The translations under genes were made by a program, and so were the position numbers. From Juglans regia (Eukaryota > Streptophyta > Magnoliopsida > Fagales > Juglandaceae): a stretch of DNA of 64,000 nucleotides. Shown here in pieces: positions 1-10,160 of this stretch (positions are counted from its first letter, which is position 1; every line of letters begins with the position of its first letter). The stretch is taken from positions 10,197,053-10,261,052 of the forward strand of contig NC_049905.1 in the NCBI RefSeq assembly GCF_001411555.2, given 5' to 3'. The notes beneath the pieces are model-generated. The model had not been told where the DNA came from. It ran no database searches and worked only from the letters and a program-made list of their open reading frames with translations.

Positions 1-430
1 CATTAGTATGCATGTTAATATGTTATTATACATTAGTACTACATGCTTTTATACATTCGTCATTATACATTACCATTTCATGTTATTATATTCTTGTTCT
101 TATACTTTAGTTATTATACATTAGTACTACATGTTGTTATCAATAAATACATTTGTCTTTATAGTATTAAACATCAGTATAATAGTATTACATGTTCTTA
201 TAAATTTATAGATTAGAGTTTATATATTAGTATTAATGTTATTATACATTAGTTATTATACAGTAGTATTACAGTTAGTCTTGATACATTAATAATACAA
301 GTTATTACATTAGTTTATTATACATTACTATGATCTTTACATATGTCATACACTAAACTATTATTAGTCAATTTAGTCTATTTATATTATGGTATAAGTA
401 TATTATTTCATAATAATTAGCTCACATTAT
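1..430. repeat. Degenerate AT-rich tandem repeat
   Basis: The first 430 bases repeat variants of a unit of roughly 20-30 bp built from ATTATACATTAGTA and CTACATGTTATT, with drifting spacing. No coding potential is visible. It may be a decayed satellite-like array running in from the left edge of the window. Confidence 0.5.
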
Positions 431-884
431 TATTGAATTTAACTAAGTTATAATGATTAATGTATAGAAAAATATATATATTTTTATACCATATGTACAA
501 TATTGGAGTCAGAGTCAAAGTCAAATTTGGAGTCAAAATTTCAGATTTTTACTCAGCCCTAACTATGAACTCGAGAGTGAGAGCATTGATAATGGCCTAG
601 TCTAAAATTTAGCTAGAATGTTGTATTTTAGCTATAACATGGATTTATAGCTAAAGTAGTCCACATTGGACTAGCTATTTTAAAGTCTAAATAATAATAA
701 AATATTAAATATTTTAATAATATATATATTTTTTAATATTTTACAATTTTAATTAATAATTTTATTAAAAAATAAAATTATTATTTTTCAATTATTATTT
801 CCCTCAACCTAATTATTCAATAAATATATTTTGTAAACCATTCACCCAACAATCACATATACAAACATATCAACATTTCTTCTA

Positions 885-1135
885 CTCATAAAAACAGTCC
901 AGTAAAATTACAAAAACAGTCCATTATTCCATCAAAACAATCTAATAATTACAAAACAGTCCACTAAAATTACAAAAATAGTCCACTAATCCATCAAAAC
1001 AGTCCACTAATACCAAAATAGTCCACTAATCCATAAAAACAGTCCACTAAAATTATAAAACAGTCAGTCCACTAATCCATCAAAACAGTCCAATAATTAC
1101 AAAACAGTTCATTGCCATTACAAAAACAGTCCATA
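885..1135. repeat. Degenerate tandem repeat (AAAACAGTCCACTAATCCATC-like unit)
   Basis: About ten imperfect copies of a unit of roughly 20 bp containing ACAGTCCACTAA alternate with ATCCATCAAA or ATTACAAA. The array lies inside the TIR transposon. Internal arrays of this kind are common in non-autonomous DNA elements. Confidence 0.6.
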
Positions 1136-1473
1136 ACAGCTTCTCTCCACCACCCATAAATTGCAGCAAGCAGGGAGTCAACACAAGAAGATAAGCATCA
1201 CAATGTTCATTTTACTCTGCTGTGATGATAAAGTATAGCTTGCAAGGGGAACGATTAGGAAGTCTAAAAACTCATCCCTATGAAATAAATGATACTGTCT
1301 GTGATCAAGCAAAATAATCTTTATGAAGTATTAGAGAGTATAATAGAATAGATTGGCCACAGATAATTTACGCAAGCTATATTTATGACCCAAGAAATAT
1401 TAGGGACAAATCTCGATAACAAGGAGAAAACAGAAGAAAACAAACCCATATCAGCTTAGAGTCTGCGACATTC

Positions 1474-1559
1474 GATAATCTCGATCGAGGAAGAAAACGG
1501 AGAGTGATAATATTTGGCAGAAGCGGATCTGATAATCTCGATCGAGGAAGAAAACGAAG
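1474..1559. repeat. 29-bp direct repeat, 57-bp period
   Basis: GATAATCTCGATCGAGGAAG followed by AAAACG occurs at 1474 and again at 1531. It is a local tandem duplication inside the TIR transposon. Confidence 0.75.
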
Positions 1560-1850
1560 AGAAGGGGGAGAGAATCAACGAAAGGAAGAAAAACGGAGGA
1601 AGAGGAGGGACGACAAGGATATACACGGGTTGAAGAGAGAGAAAAGAACGAGGGAACAAGAGTATAGGAAATGATAAAATAATATTTGGCAGGTAAACAG
1701 TGACTCGCCAACATTGGCGAGGCTTGTGTTTTTACTATAGCTCAAGTCTTGAGCTTTTCATCTTTGGATAGTCCAATGTGAAGGTTTTTTTTAACATCTA
1801 GCTAAAGTTTAGCTTTGCATTGGTATTTGGCTAGTCCAATGCCAATACTC

Positions 1851-2928
1851 TAAGTTCTTTCCAACCCGAGGTGACTGATGCAGAAGAATCTGAGTCAGAT
1901 GATATTGAACTGCCAGATTGCATGTTGATGGCACCGAACTACCTCAAGATAGCAAGTCAAAGCAAGTACGGCAGGAAACAGTGACATTTCCTTGATTTGG
2001 GTCAGTTTTGAGTATATATTGGTATTTTGGCCATAACTTTGGCTATGGATATCGATTTGCTATGACCCAATTCGAAAAGCTTTTTTCCGGTGCGGATGCT
2101 ATGATCTCCATGCTATGCTTGGTGGTCATTATTTCCAAGCCCAAACTCAATTGTTTTCCCCTTTAAATCTCTATTAATTTTATATATTTTTTTCTTTTTA
2201 TGAAAATATTTATTTTCTCGATTAGGAAGTGATTTTTATCCTGATTTTGGCTAAATTTTTGGCAGATTGCTTCTTTATTTACATATATATTTTTGGTATA
2301 TTTATTAGGATTTTGCTATTTTTTGGTAAAATATGACATTTTTCGATTTACAACTACTTCAGCACGGCTTGTGGATTTGGTTGGACATTCTAGAGTTTTT
2401 ATAATTTTTTATGGAAAATAGAATTGTCTTCTCTGTGTTTTGGGTAAATGTCGTCTTCTTTGTTTCGATTATCTGTTGAAACTATCCATCAAAATCTAAA
2501 TTATGCCTGGTGTCAAATAATATTCCAAGATGCCATTCTTCTTCTACATGCATGAAAGTATATATATTAAGTACAGAACTTATAATTAATGTGAAGTACA
2601 TGAAGTCCAAAAGAGAACTGATCAATACTATAGCAAAAGCCATATATATATATATATAATTAATTCTCTGGGAAAACGATACAAAATAATTCCTTGAGCA
2701 TGCGAAGAGACTCGAAAAATGAAAAGGATAGAGCAAGATCGGCACGTGAACGTGCGAAAAACATTAATATTTAGTTCAATGGTAGTAAGATGCAATTTAA
2801 TTATTTAAAAGCACTCGGAAATAGTGACGACCCTCCAATCCAACGCAGCAGAATCAAATACCGAAGTAGAAAACCGTTCCACCCACCAAATATATCCATC
2901 TGGTGCTATCAGGAAGGTTTCTTCATTA
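1851..2928. other. Intergenic, 3' side of the FLA gene
   Basis: This is AT-rich DNA with a short TA microsatellite near 2641-2660. About 1861-1985 on the plus strand is an open, acidic, coding-like stretch of about 38 codons that may be an exon fragment, but I do not recognise it. Nothing else is supportable here. Confidence 0.4.
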
Positions 2929-3816
2929 TTATAACATAGAAAATGCAGCAATCAAAGCTGTAACTCCAACGGACACCATTATTCCATTCTTTGTCAGACT
3001 CACTGCACCAGAATCGACCACTACTGCAGGAAGACTATTACTACTAGTACTACTGGTGCTTGTGCTTGTGCTTGCTGCCTTTGGACTCTCTGCAGCTGCA
3101 TTTGGAATGTCGTCTACAGCCTTTGGACTGGCTGCTGCTTTCTTCTTCTTTGCCTTAGGCTTGGTTGGGGCTGGTGCTGGGGCTGCTATGGGAGTCTTTG
3201 CGACGAAAAGGTCCATAGGAAGAAGCACTTTGTCCACTCGATAAACAGCAAGTTGATTATCCGAATATACTGTTCCGCTCACTGAGGCATTGACAACGCC
3301 AGTTGAAATATTTACCTGGTTTCCCATAGAGGTCACATTTAGAGGGAAATCACCCGGAGTGCTATCTCCTGCTTGTGTTCGGACTGGGTTGCTCACAGTT
3401 TCGAAGTTTGATAGAGAATAAAAATTGGGTAGGGTATGAAACTGAATAAGTCGGATCTTGTCTTCGTCATTGAGAGAATTTAGAGTGCCAGATTTGAGGT
3501 TGGAAAATGCAGTATCGGTTGGAGCAAAAAGGGTAAAGCCATTGTTTGATTTTTTGAGCTGTCCTTTTATTTGATCAGCTACAGCGGTCCTCTTTAGGAG
3601 GCGGATTAGGATCGAGAACTCCCCAGCCCCTTGGAGGATTTTGGTGACGTCAATGGTGCCCGGTTTTGACGGGGCAGTAGGTGGCTTTGTCGGGGCTGAG
3701 GTGGGCAGGGATGGGGCCTGAGCTGGCTGCGCTGAAGTTGTGGTGCCATGACAAAGAAAAACAAGTAGAAGTGAGAGGGAGAAGAAAGCTGCCTGTGTGG
3801 TCATCTTTGTATGCAT
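2929..3816 (-). CDS. FLA: Fasciclin-like arabinogalactan protein (FLA11/FLA12-like)
   Basis: This is an intact 295-residue single-exon gene for a cell-wall/plasma-membrane arabinogalactan protein. Residues 1-29 are a hydrophobic signal peptide (likely cleavage after TTTSA). Residues 30-53 are a Pro/Ala/Ser/Thr-rich AG-glycan region. One FAS1 domain spans about residues 54-200, with the H1 motif TLFAPTDTAF (95-104), the central QFHTLPNFY (125-133) and the H2-like LAVYRVDKVLLP. Three N-glycosylation sequons (NVT, NIS, NAS) follow in close order. A second AP-rich region contains an unusual lysine run (KPKAKKKK). The C-terminus has small residues (DSGA) before a hydrophobic tail, as in GPI-anchored proteins. 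Architecture and length fit group A FLAs, which in Arabidopsis and poplar are linked to secondary walls and stem mechanics. A closer ATG five codons in (ATGACC) is an alternative start. I am confident of the family and less so of the exact orthologue. Confidence 0.94.
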   Translation of the reverse strand: MHTKMTTQAAFFSLSLLLVFLCHGTTTSAQPAQAPSLPTSAPTKPPTAPSKPGTIDVTKILQGAGEFSILIRLLKRTAVADQIKGQLKKSNNGFTLFAPTDTAFSNLKSGTLNSLNDEDKIRLIQFHTLPNFYSLSNFETVSNPVRTQAGDSTPGDFPLNVTSMGNQVNISTGVVNASVSGTVYSDNQLAVYRVDKVLLPMDLFVAKTPIAAPAPAPTKPKAKKKKAAASPKAVDDIPNAAAESPKAASTSTSTSSTSSNSLPAVVVDSGAVSLTKNGIMVSVGVTALIAAFSML

Positions 3817-3919
3817 GGTGGTTTGTGTTTTGCCTGGGAAATTTGCGAGTGAAAAGCTAGACTGGTAAGTAGTAGTAGACTTGCAGAAGTGTTTGATATG
3901 TGTAGAAGGGGAGGAGAGG

Positions 3920-3930
3920 GCTTTTATTGT
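3920..3930 (-). promoter_or_regulatory. Candidate TATA box of the FLA gene
   Basis: On the minus strand the sequence ACAATAAAAG lies about 105 nt upstream of the FLA start codon. That is a plausible distance for a TATA-like element followed by a leader of about 75 nt. The match is weak and is supported by position only. Confidence 0.3.
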
Positions 3931-4407
3931 GGCTGGATTTTAGGTGTAAGGGTAAAATCTTAGTTACAAAACCTTGATTAGACGTTAGCAGCTCATCTTT
4001 ATGTGAATATTGAGCAATGATTAATGGATAGAACCCGAAATTTTGCCATTTCAACAACTAGTTTGCTTGGGAAAGAAATAAAAACATATATAGTGGGGCC
4101 GGGTATCTAATCTAAATTCATGTGTCCAGGTTCATAATTATTGGGTATATGATTGCTTAGCTCTGGGTTAGTATGAACCTCAGCTATACAAGTTCATGCT
4201 TTGCATGCTGATCGTGACCTTTGGGATATCCTATCTATCGCTCACCATGGTACGTGGGCTTTCTTTTCGACGTTTATGATCTCGTTATCATGATGGGAAG
4301 GCACGTCCAGAATCTCAAGATGTTTTGATGGGAAAGGAGATCATGGGGCAGGGCAGCATTCTAATCAGTCCCTCTCGGACAAGCGATAGATGAAATTAAT
4401 TATATGC

Positions 4408-4675
4408 TAATAGAATAAAGGTAAAGATGCCTTGGCAAAAGTCTATTGTATTGAACGTAGGTAATTACAGAGGGACTGCAGGCTTTATATAGACAGATAG
4501 TACACCATGTAGTACTATGGAGAAAGTAAAAAGAAATAAAGTTGTTACAACAGAAATGCTAAACGACAAAATATTCAGAATATTCTAGAGCTACTGGTGT
4601 CGTTGCTGAGTCTGTTGAGGTGAATTCTGTTGCAATTTATTTTTTAGAGGGGCAGTGTCGTGCTCATGGTTAATA
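4408..4675 (-). repeat. 3' LTR of copia 1
   Basis: This is the 268-bp downstream LTR. The RNase H reading frame runs into it and stops at 4591, so the LTR encodes the last residues of the polyprotein. Confidence 0.93.
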
Positions 4676-7600
4676 CGCCCCCTCGAGGTTAGCGGGGTGT
4701 CTTGCACAGTTAGACTCGATCTTAGAATGAAGAAACGGTCAGCTACCATCGGTTTTGAAAAAACATCAGCCAATTGATCTTTGCTACTGCAAAACTGAAC
4801 TTGCAATGTCTTAGCAACCACTCTGTCACGCACAAAATGAAAGTCTATATCCATATTTTTGGTACGGGAGTGATACACTAGATTAGAGGTCAGATACGTC
4901 GCCCCTAGGTTATCACACCACAAGATAGGAGGCTTTGAGAGGGAGAAACCAAGCTCATTGATCAGTATTTGAAACCATATAAGTTCAGCACTTGTTTTGG
5001 CTAAGGACCTGTACTCAGCATCGGTGCTAGAACGAGCGACTTTATGTTGTTTTCTTTAACTCCATGAAATGAGATGATTCCCCAAAAAAATACAAAAACC
5101 ATCCGTAGATCTTCTATCATCCGGGCACCCAACCCAATCAGAGTCAGAATATGCATGCAATGTAAAGGGTGATGAATTGGAGAGAAAAAGACCGTAATTG
5201 ATGGTGGATTTGAGATAATGTAGGATCCTTTTTACTGCTGTCCAGTGAGGAAGTTTGGGATCACGCATAAACTGACAGACTCTATTGACAGCAAAGGACA
5301 CATCGGGCCTAGTTAATGAAAGGTATTGCAAACTACCAACGGTACTTCTAAACAGAGTAGTATCATCAAATGAAGGAGAATCAAACTTGGAGAGTTTTGT
5401 GGAGGCTGACATGGGAGAAGAAATGGGATTACAACCAGACATATTAGTTTTGTGCAATAAATCCAAGATGTATTTTTTTTTTTTTTTTGAGTAATCAGAA
5501 CACCATCAACAAGATTTTCAACTTCCAAGCCCAGAAAATATGACAATGGACCCAAGTCTTTTACTAGAAACACCTTTCCAAGAGCTGTAAGTAAATCATC
5601 AACAGCAATCGAAGATGAAGAAGTGATGACCATGTCATCAACGTACACAAGAATGAACATACAGAGAGTAGATGTATGCATGACAAATAGAGAGGGATCA
5701 CCTTTAGATGCTGAGAAGCCATAACTGATCAACCAAGAACTTAGTTCAGAGAACCAAGCTCGTGGAGCTTGCTTCAGGCCATAAATGGCCTTATTAAGTT
5801 TACAGACAAAGTTTGGTCTCAGAGGATCAATAAAACCTTGCGGTTGTTGCATGAACACAGTCTCAGAAAGCTTACTATGAAGAAAGGCATTCTGAATGTC
5901 TATTTGACGGAGGCACCATCCTCGAGCAACAGTAATTGACAGCACCAACCGGATAGTGGATGATTTTACCACTGGACTAAATGTTTCGGTATAGTCTATA
6001 CCTATTTGTTGATGAAATCCCTTAGCCACAAGTCTGGCTTTTCTCCTTTCAATGGACCCATCAGATCTCATCTTAGTGTGAAATACCCAACGACACCCAA
6101 CGAGATTAGAGGTTGTGGAGGGTGGTACTAAGGTGCATGTGTTGGTATTCATGAGGGCTTGATATTCTTGGGTCATTGCAGATTTCCACTCAGAGAATTT
6201 CGAGGCTATGGTGAATAAAGATGGTTCATCCGAAACCACTGCAGTAGAGAGAAGGCAAGTTCGAGTTGGATACAGAACAGTTCCATCGGTGAAAGTTCTC
6301 GATTTGGAGGAGTTAGTGTGTGAACGGGTTATAATAGGAGACCGAGGTGGAAGAAGTTGAGTAGAGATTTGAGGTGATGGAGAAGATAACGCTGGAGTTG
6401 AGGTCGAGATTGAGTTAGGGATTTCGGGAGATTGATTTTGAGAAGACGAAGATAACACAGAGACATGTGAGGTGGGTTGTGCTGAGTGGATAATGGATAG
6501 AGTGGGTTTGAGGTAGAAAGATATGGAGGTGGGCCAGAGCTTGAATTACAAAGAGTAGAGAGAGAAGATTAGTAGAATCGGGTTCAAGTGGGGGTGGGCC
6601 CATAATAGAAGTTGGGAAAATGGGAAGAGTTACGGAGGAAGGCTGGGCTTCGGTTTGGACTTGGACAGACTTTTTATAAGGGAAGCTTGTTTCAAGGAAA
6701 GTCACATCCCGGGAAATATATAGACGATTTTTGGTATAATCAAGACACTTATATCCCTTGTGAGATGTGCTATATCCAAGAAAAAGATATGAGGTGGATC
6801 GAAAACTTAATTTGTGTCGATTATATGGTCGAAGATTTGGCCAACACTCACACCCAAAAATATTTAGAAAAGAGTAATCGGGGTATTTATGATAAACCAT
6901 GAAGTGGGGTGATCGATTTTGCAAGATCGGAGTGGGGAGTAAATTTATGAGATATGCTGCGGTTTCGAAAGCATCAGCCCAAAAAGAAAAGGGAAGAAAG
7001 GCTTGGGCTAGGAGCATAAGCCTAGTTTCCACAATATGGCGATGTTTTCTCTCGACAAGACCGTTTTGTTGATGTGTATGAGAACAAGAGAAACGATGAT
7101 TTGTGCCAAGATTTTTGCAAAGTTTGTTGAGAGAAAGAAATTCACCTCCAACATCAATTTGTAATGAAATGATTTTGGTATTAAAGAACCGTTCAACAAA
7201 TTGAATAAAGGAAGTGAAAACAGTTAGAACATCCGATTTATTCTTAAAAGGAAAACACCAAGTAAATCTTGTAAAATGATCATCAATAGAGAGAGAGTAT
7301 TTGAATCCATTTCTTGAGATAATTGGAGCAGGGCCCTATACATCAGCCCATAATATATCCAAGGGCTTTACTGAAGAAACTGAACTTAAAGAAAAAGGCA
7401 GTTGATGAGCCTTGGCTAAAGGACATTCGGGGTAGACTGATGAAGACTGACTGGGAAAATAAGGCAAGCGATGAGTGTGCAGTATTTTGGAGACAACAGC
7501 AAGTGATGGATAACCGAATCTCTTGTGCCAAGAGCTGATTGAGACTTTCTCACCAAGATTTATTGAAGGAGAGGACGTCGACAGAGGAGAGGTAGGAAAT

Positions 7601-8934
7601 TGATAAAGACCATTAAGAGCTGGTCCGCTGATGAGGAGCCTCCCAGTCATCTTATCCTTTACCAAGAAATGAGTATCATGGAATTCAAAGAAATACGCAT
7701 TATTAGTGCAGAATTGGAAAACTGAAACAAGATTTTTGGTGATAGTGGGAACATGAAGAAGATTAGAAAGTTTAAAAGGAGTAGAGTTAATAGAGAAAGA
7801 AGATTCACCAATATTATGAATCGGAAGACCTGTTCCATTGCCAACTCGAATTTGCTCCTGTCCATTGTATGGTTCAGATGTGAGGTTGAGGTGGGAAAGA
7901 TTATGAGTTATGTGATGGGTTGCAGCACCATTTGGGTACCAAGTTTGATCTGGGTTAACTAATGAAGAGGTATAGTTGGCTAATGGAGTGGTCTGGTTGG
8001 CTGAAAATGATCGGGGAGGGTCGTATTGGTAGGCATGGTCGAATCGAAAATGGCACTGTAAGGCAACATGACCAGGTTTGTTACATACCTGAAAGGTAGG
8101 TCTTGATTGATTGTTTGGGTAGGAATGAAAATGCTATTGTGAAGAGAAACGTCCCCGGTTAGAGGAAAAACATCCACGGCCTCATCCATTTCGAATGACT
8201 CGATAGAAGCCTCTACCTCTTTGATCTCTGAGGCTATTTGTACTTAAATGGGCAGATGGTTCAAAAGGAGAAGGGATAAGGGAACGGGTGTTATGAGCCA
8301 TTCTACTTTCATGAATGAGAAGAAGGTGATATAGCTCATAAGAGGAAATGGGTTCAGTGCGAGTTGTAATTGAAGTGATAAAGGGTTCGTAGTTTGAACC
8401 AAGACCATTGAGGAGACATGTAACAAACTCCTTGTCTGAGATTGAGCTCCCTGTTGCTGCAAGTGTATCAACAAGCATCTTAACTTCGCTTTAATAATCT
8501 GAAATAGACTGTTCGCCTTTACATAGATTGGTAAGCTGGAATCTAACTTGAAATTTCTTGGCTTGTGAGCGGGAGCTGTACATAGATTCAAGGGTGAGCC
8601 AGAGCTCGCGTGAGGTACCTGCAAAGATCACATGAGTAACCACAGATTCTGCTAGTGAAGAGAACAAGATACTCAAAATGAGTTGATCTATTTGTTGCCA
8701 AGTAAGAAACGCTAGATTTGTGTTGAAATAGGTATTGCTTTCGGCAAGAAGCATTTTGGGAGGTTTTTGTTTAGTGCCATCCACATATGAGAACAGATCC
8801 TAGCCTCGTAAGTAGGCAGTGATCTGGCCTTTCCATAGCATATAATTTTCTGAGCTAAGTTTAATAGAAACTAGATGAGAAAATGAGGAAGGAACAGACG
8901 TAGGGGAGGGAGAGGTAGTGGAAGAAGTGGCCAT
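4591..8934 (-). pseudogene. Copia 1 gag-pol polyprotein, broken
   Basis: The frame starts at ATG 8934 (MATSSTTSPSP). Gag and integrase share one frame but carry in-frame stops at 8800-8802, 8491-8493, 8182-8184, near 8130 and at 7336-7338. The zinc knuckle near 8070 has lost its first Cys (FQVCNKPGHVALQC). The protease active site (about 7915-7940) reads PNGAATHH instead of the usual DSGATHH. The integrase keeps the DDE-type motifs IDDHFTRFTW and NGLVERKH, but its zinc region has lost one His and one Cys (WHKRFGYPS, YPECPLAK). Reverse transcriptase is well preserved (6458-5490) with [10 protein letters not shown] and YVDDM. A frameshift near 6500 and another at a run of 16 T (5473-5488) break it. 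RNase H follows (SDSDWVGCPDDRRST) with one more stop at 5056-5058. It is not functional. Confidence 0.92.
4676..4688 (-). other. Polypurine tract of copia 1
   Basis: On the minus strand CTCGAGGGGGCG abuts the 3' LTR. It is the expected primer site for plus-strand DNA synthesis. Confidence 0.75.
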
Positions 8935-8965
8935 GGTAAAACAAAAAAGAGGACTGCTAGTCTAC

Positions 8966-8980
8966 TGGCTCTCGATACCA
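8966..8980 (-). other. Primer-binding site of copia 1
   Basis: On the minus strand TGGTATCGAGAGCC starts at the first base after the 5' LTR. It closely matches the initiator-Met tRNA complement TGGTATCAGAGC used by most plant copia elements, with one extra G. Confidence 0.85.
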
Positions 8981-9249
8981 TAATAGAATAAAGGTAAAGA
9001 TGCCTTGGCAAAAGTCCATTGTATTGAACATAGGTAATTACAGAGGGACTGCAGGCTTTATATAGACAGATAGTACACCATGTAGTACTATGGAGAAAGT
9101 AAAAAGAAATAAAGTCTGTTACAACAAAAATGCTAAACAACAAAACATTCAGAATATTCTAGAGCTATTGGTGCCGTTGCTGAGTCTTCTGAGGTGAATT
9201 CTGTTGCAATTTATTTTTGAGAGGGGCAGTGTCTTGCTCATGGTTAATA
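8981..9249 (-). repeat. 5' LTR of copia 1
   Basis: This is the 269-bp upstream copy of the LTR for a minus-strand element. It matches 4408-4675 along its full length with about eleven substitutions and one 1-bp indel by eye. It is followed downstream on the minus strand by the primer-binding site. Confidence 0.93.
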
Positions 9250-9254
9250 TATGC

Positions 9255-9888
9255 AAGCAAGAGCCATTTTTCAGTTTTTGTTTTCTATATGCTTTTGAGT
9301 CATCGTCCCATATGTTTAAGATTAATCTTGAGACCCAAATATATACGTGCATGGAAACGGGAAAAATATAACAAATATGATGTTTTTATACGTACATTTC
9401 CCAGTCGTTAGACAAGATGATCATCTTAATGCATGTGGTTTCTCCTACTCCTAAAATTAAGCAAGATTAATACAATGCCAGGCGGGGAAGCTTTGGCTTA
9501 GAAAGCTCCTATACCAATATTCTAATATATATTAGGTTTTTTATTTTATTTAGTCTATTAATTATTAAGGTAGAGAATTTTTATAACGGAAGGAAATCCT
9601 TTCCAAGTGTTTGCATATGATATATATATATATATATAATGATATATATAGATCTACCTTTGTAAAGGGTGCACGTACCAAATCATATTAAGGCATGAAC
9701 TCGCTGTGACCCACTATCGTTTTATGAATTTTGTTTAATTGATGTGATCATGGCCTGATCTCTTTGTCTATTAATGTCCAGCAATTCATGTCATCATACA
9801 TATAATATATGTGCTTCACGCTCTTTTATATATATCCTAACATTTAGACCATGGCGTTTTGTTGAGGGCAACTTTACTTCAACCTTTA
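9255..9888. other. Intergenic DNA between two copia insertions
   Basis: This is about 630 bp of AT-rich host sequence, with a TA microsatellite near 9621-9640. No gene is seen. It is the original flank of both neighbouring insertions. Confidence 0.5.
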
Positions 9889-10160
9889 TGTCAAGTTTCA
9901 GATGAATCGAGATTTGTCTTGTAAGAAGAGATTGCATGAAAGTAAACAAGAAGATGAACTGGAAAAACTTCCATGAGAAAAATGAATTTGATTGAATAAT
10001 TACAAAGTACTTGAACTATATTTATACACGGCTTAAATGAGAAATAATAAACTAACTATAATAACAGAAATAACTAACTCTTCTTCTCCTCTTCTAGTTT
10101 AACAATTGTAGCTTTAGAATTTAATTCTATTTGTTCAATCCGTGAGGCTATATTCCAACA
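9889..10160 (-). repeat. 3' LTR of copia 2
   Basis: This is the 272-bp downstream LTR. The RNase H frame extends into it and ends at 10074. Confidence 0.94.

Larger units (their letters stand above)
581..1850. mobile_element. Non-autonomous TIR DNA transposon (MULE-like, 1.27 kb)
   Basis: The left end reads GAGCATTGATAATGGCCTAG. The right end, reverse complemented, reads GAGTATTGGCATTGGACTAG. Further in, both arms carry AAATTTAGCTAGA-like and CTAAACTTTAGCTAGA-like blocks, so the terminal inverted repeats are long but gapped. No transposase is present. The interior holds a tandem array (885-1135) and a CT-rich, 5'-UTR-like block on the minus strand (about 1440-1660). Related elements start at 45293 and 62093. 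I see no convincing target duplication. The long TIRs suggest a Mutator-like derivative, but this assignment is inference. Confidence 0.6.
4408..9249 (-). mobile_element. Full-length Ty1/copia LTR retrotransposon, copy 1
   Basis: The element is 4,842 bp with two LTRs of about 268 bp and domain order gag-protease-integrase-reverse transcriptase-RNase H on the minus strand. It is flanked by a perfect 5-bp target duplication, TATGC (4403-4407 and 9250-9254). On the minus strand both LTRs start with TATTAACC and end with CTATTA, so the ends are TA...TA rather than TG...CA. The primer-binding site touches the 5' LTR directly and a G-rich polypurine tract touches the 3' LTR. The LTRs differ at about a dozen positions by eye, implying a moderately old insertion. 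All coding parts are damaged. Confidence 0.92.

Noticed and set aside
2903..3244. 113-codon plus-strand frame
   Set aside because: Antisense shadow of the FLA gene caused by its Ala/Ser/Pro-rich C-terminal codons.
5285..5494. Plus-strand frames inside copia 1 (also 6612-6902, 7323-7538)
   Set aside because: Shadows of the minus-strand polyprotein.
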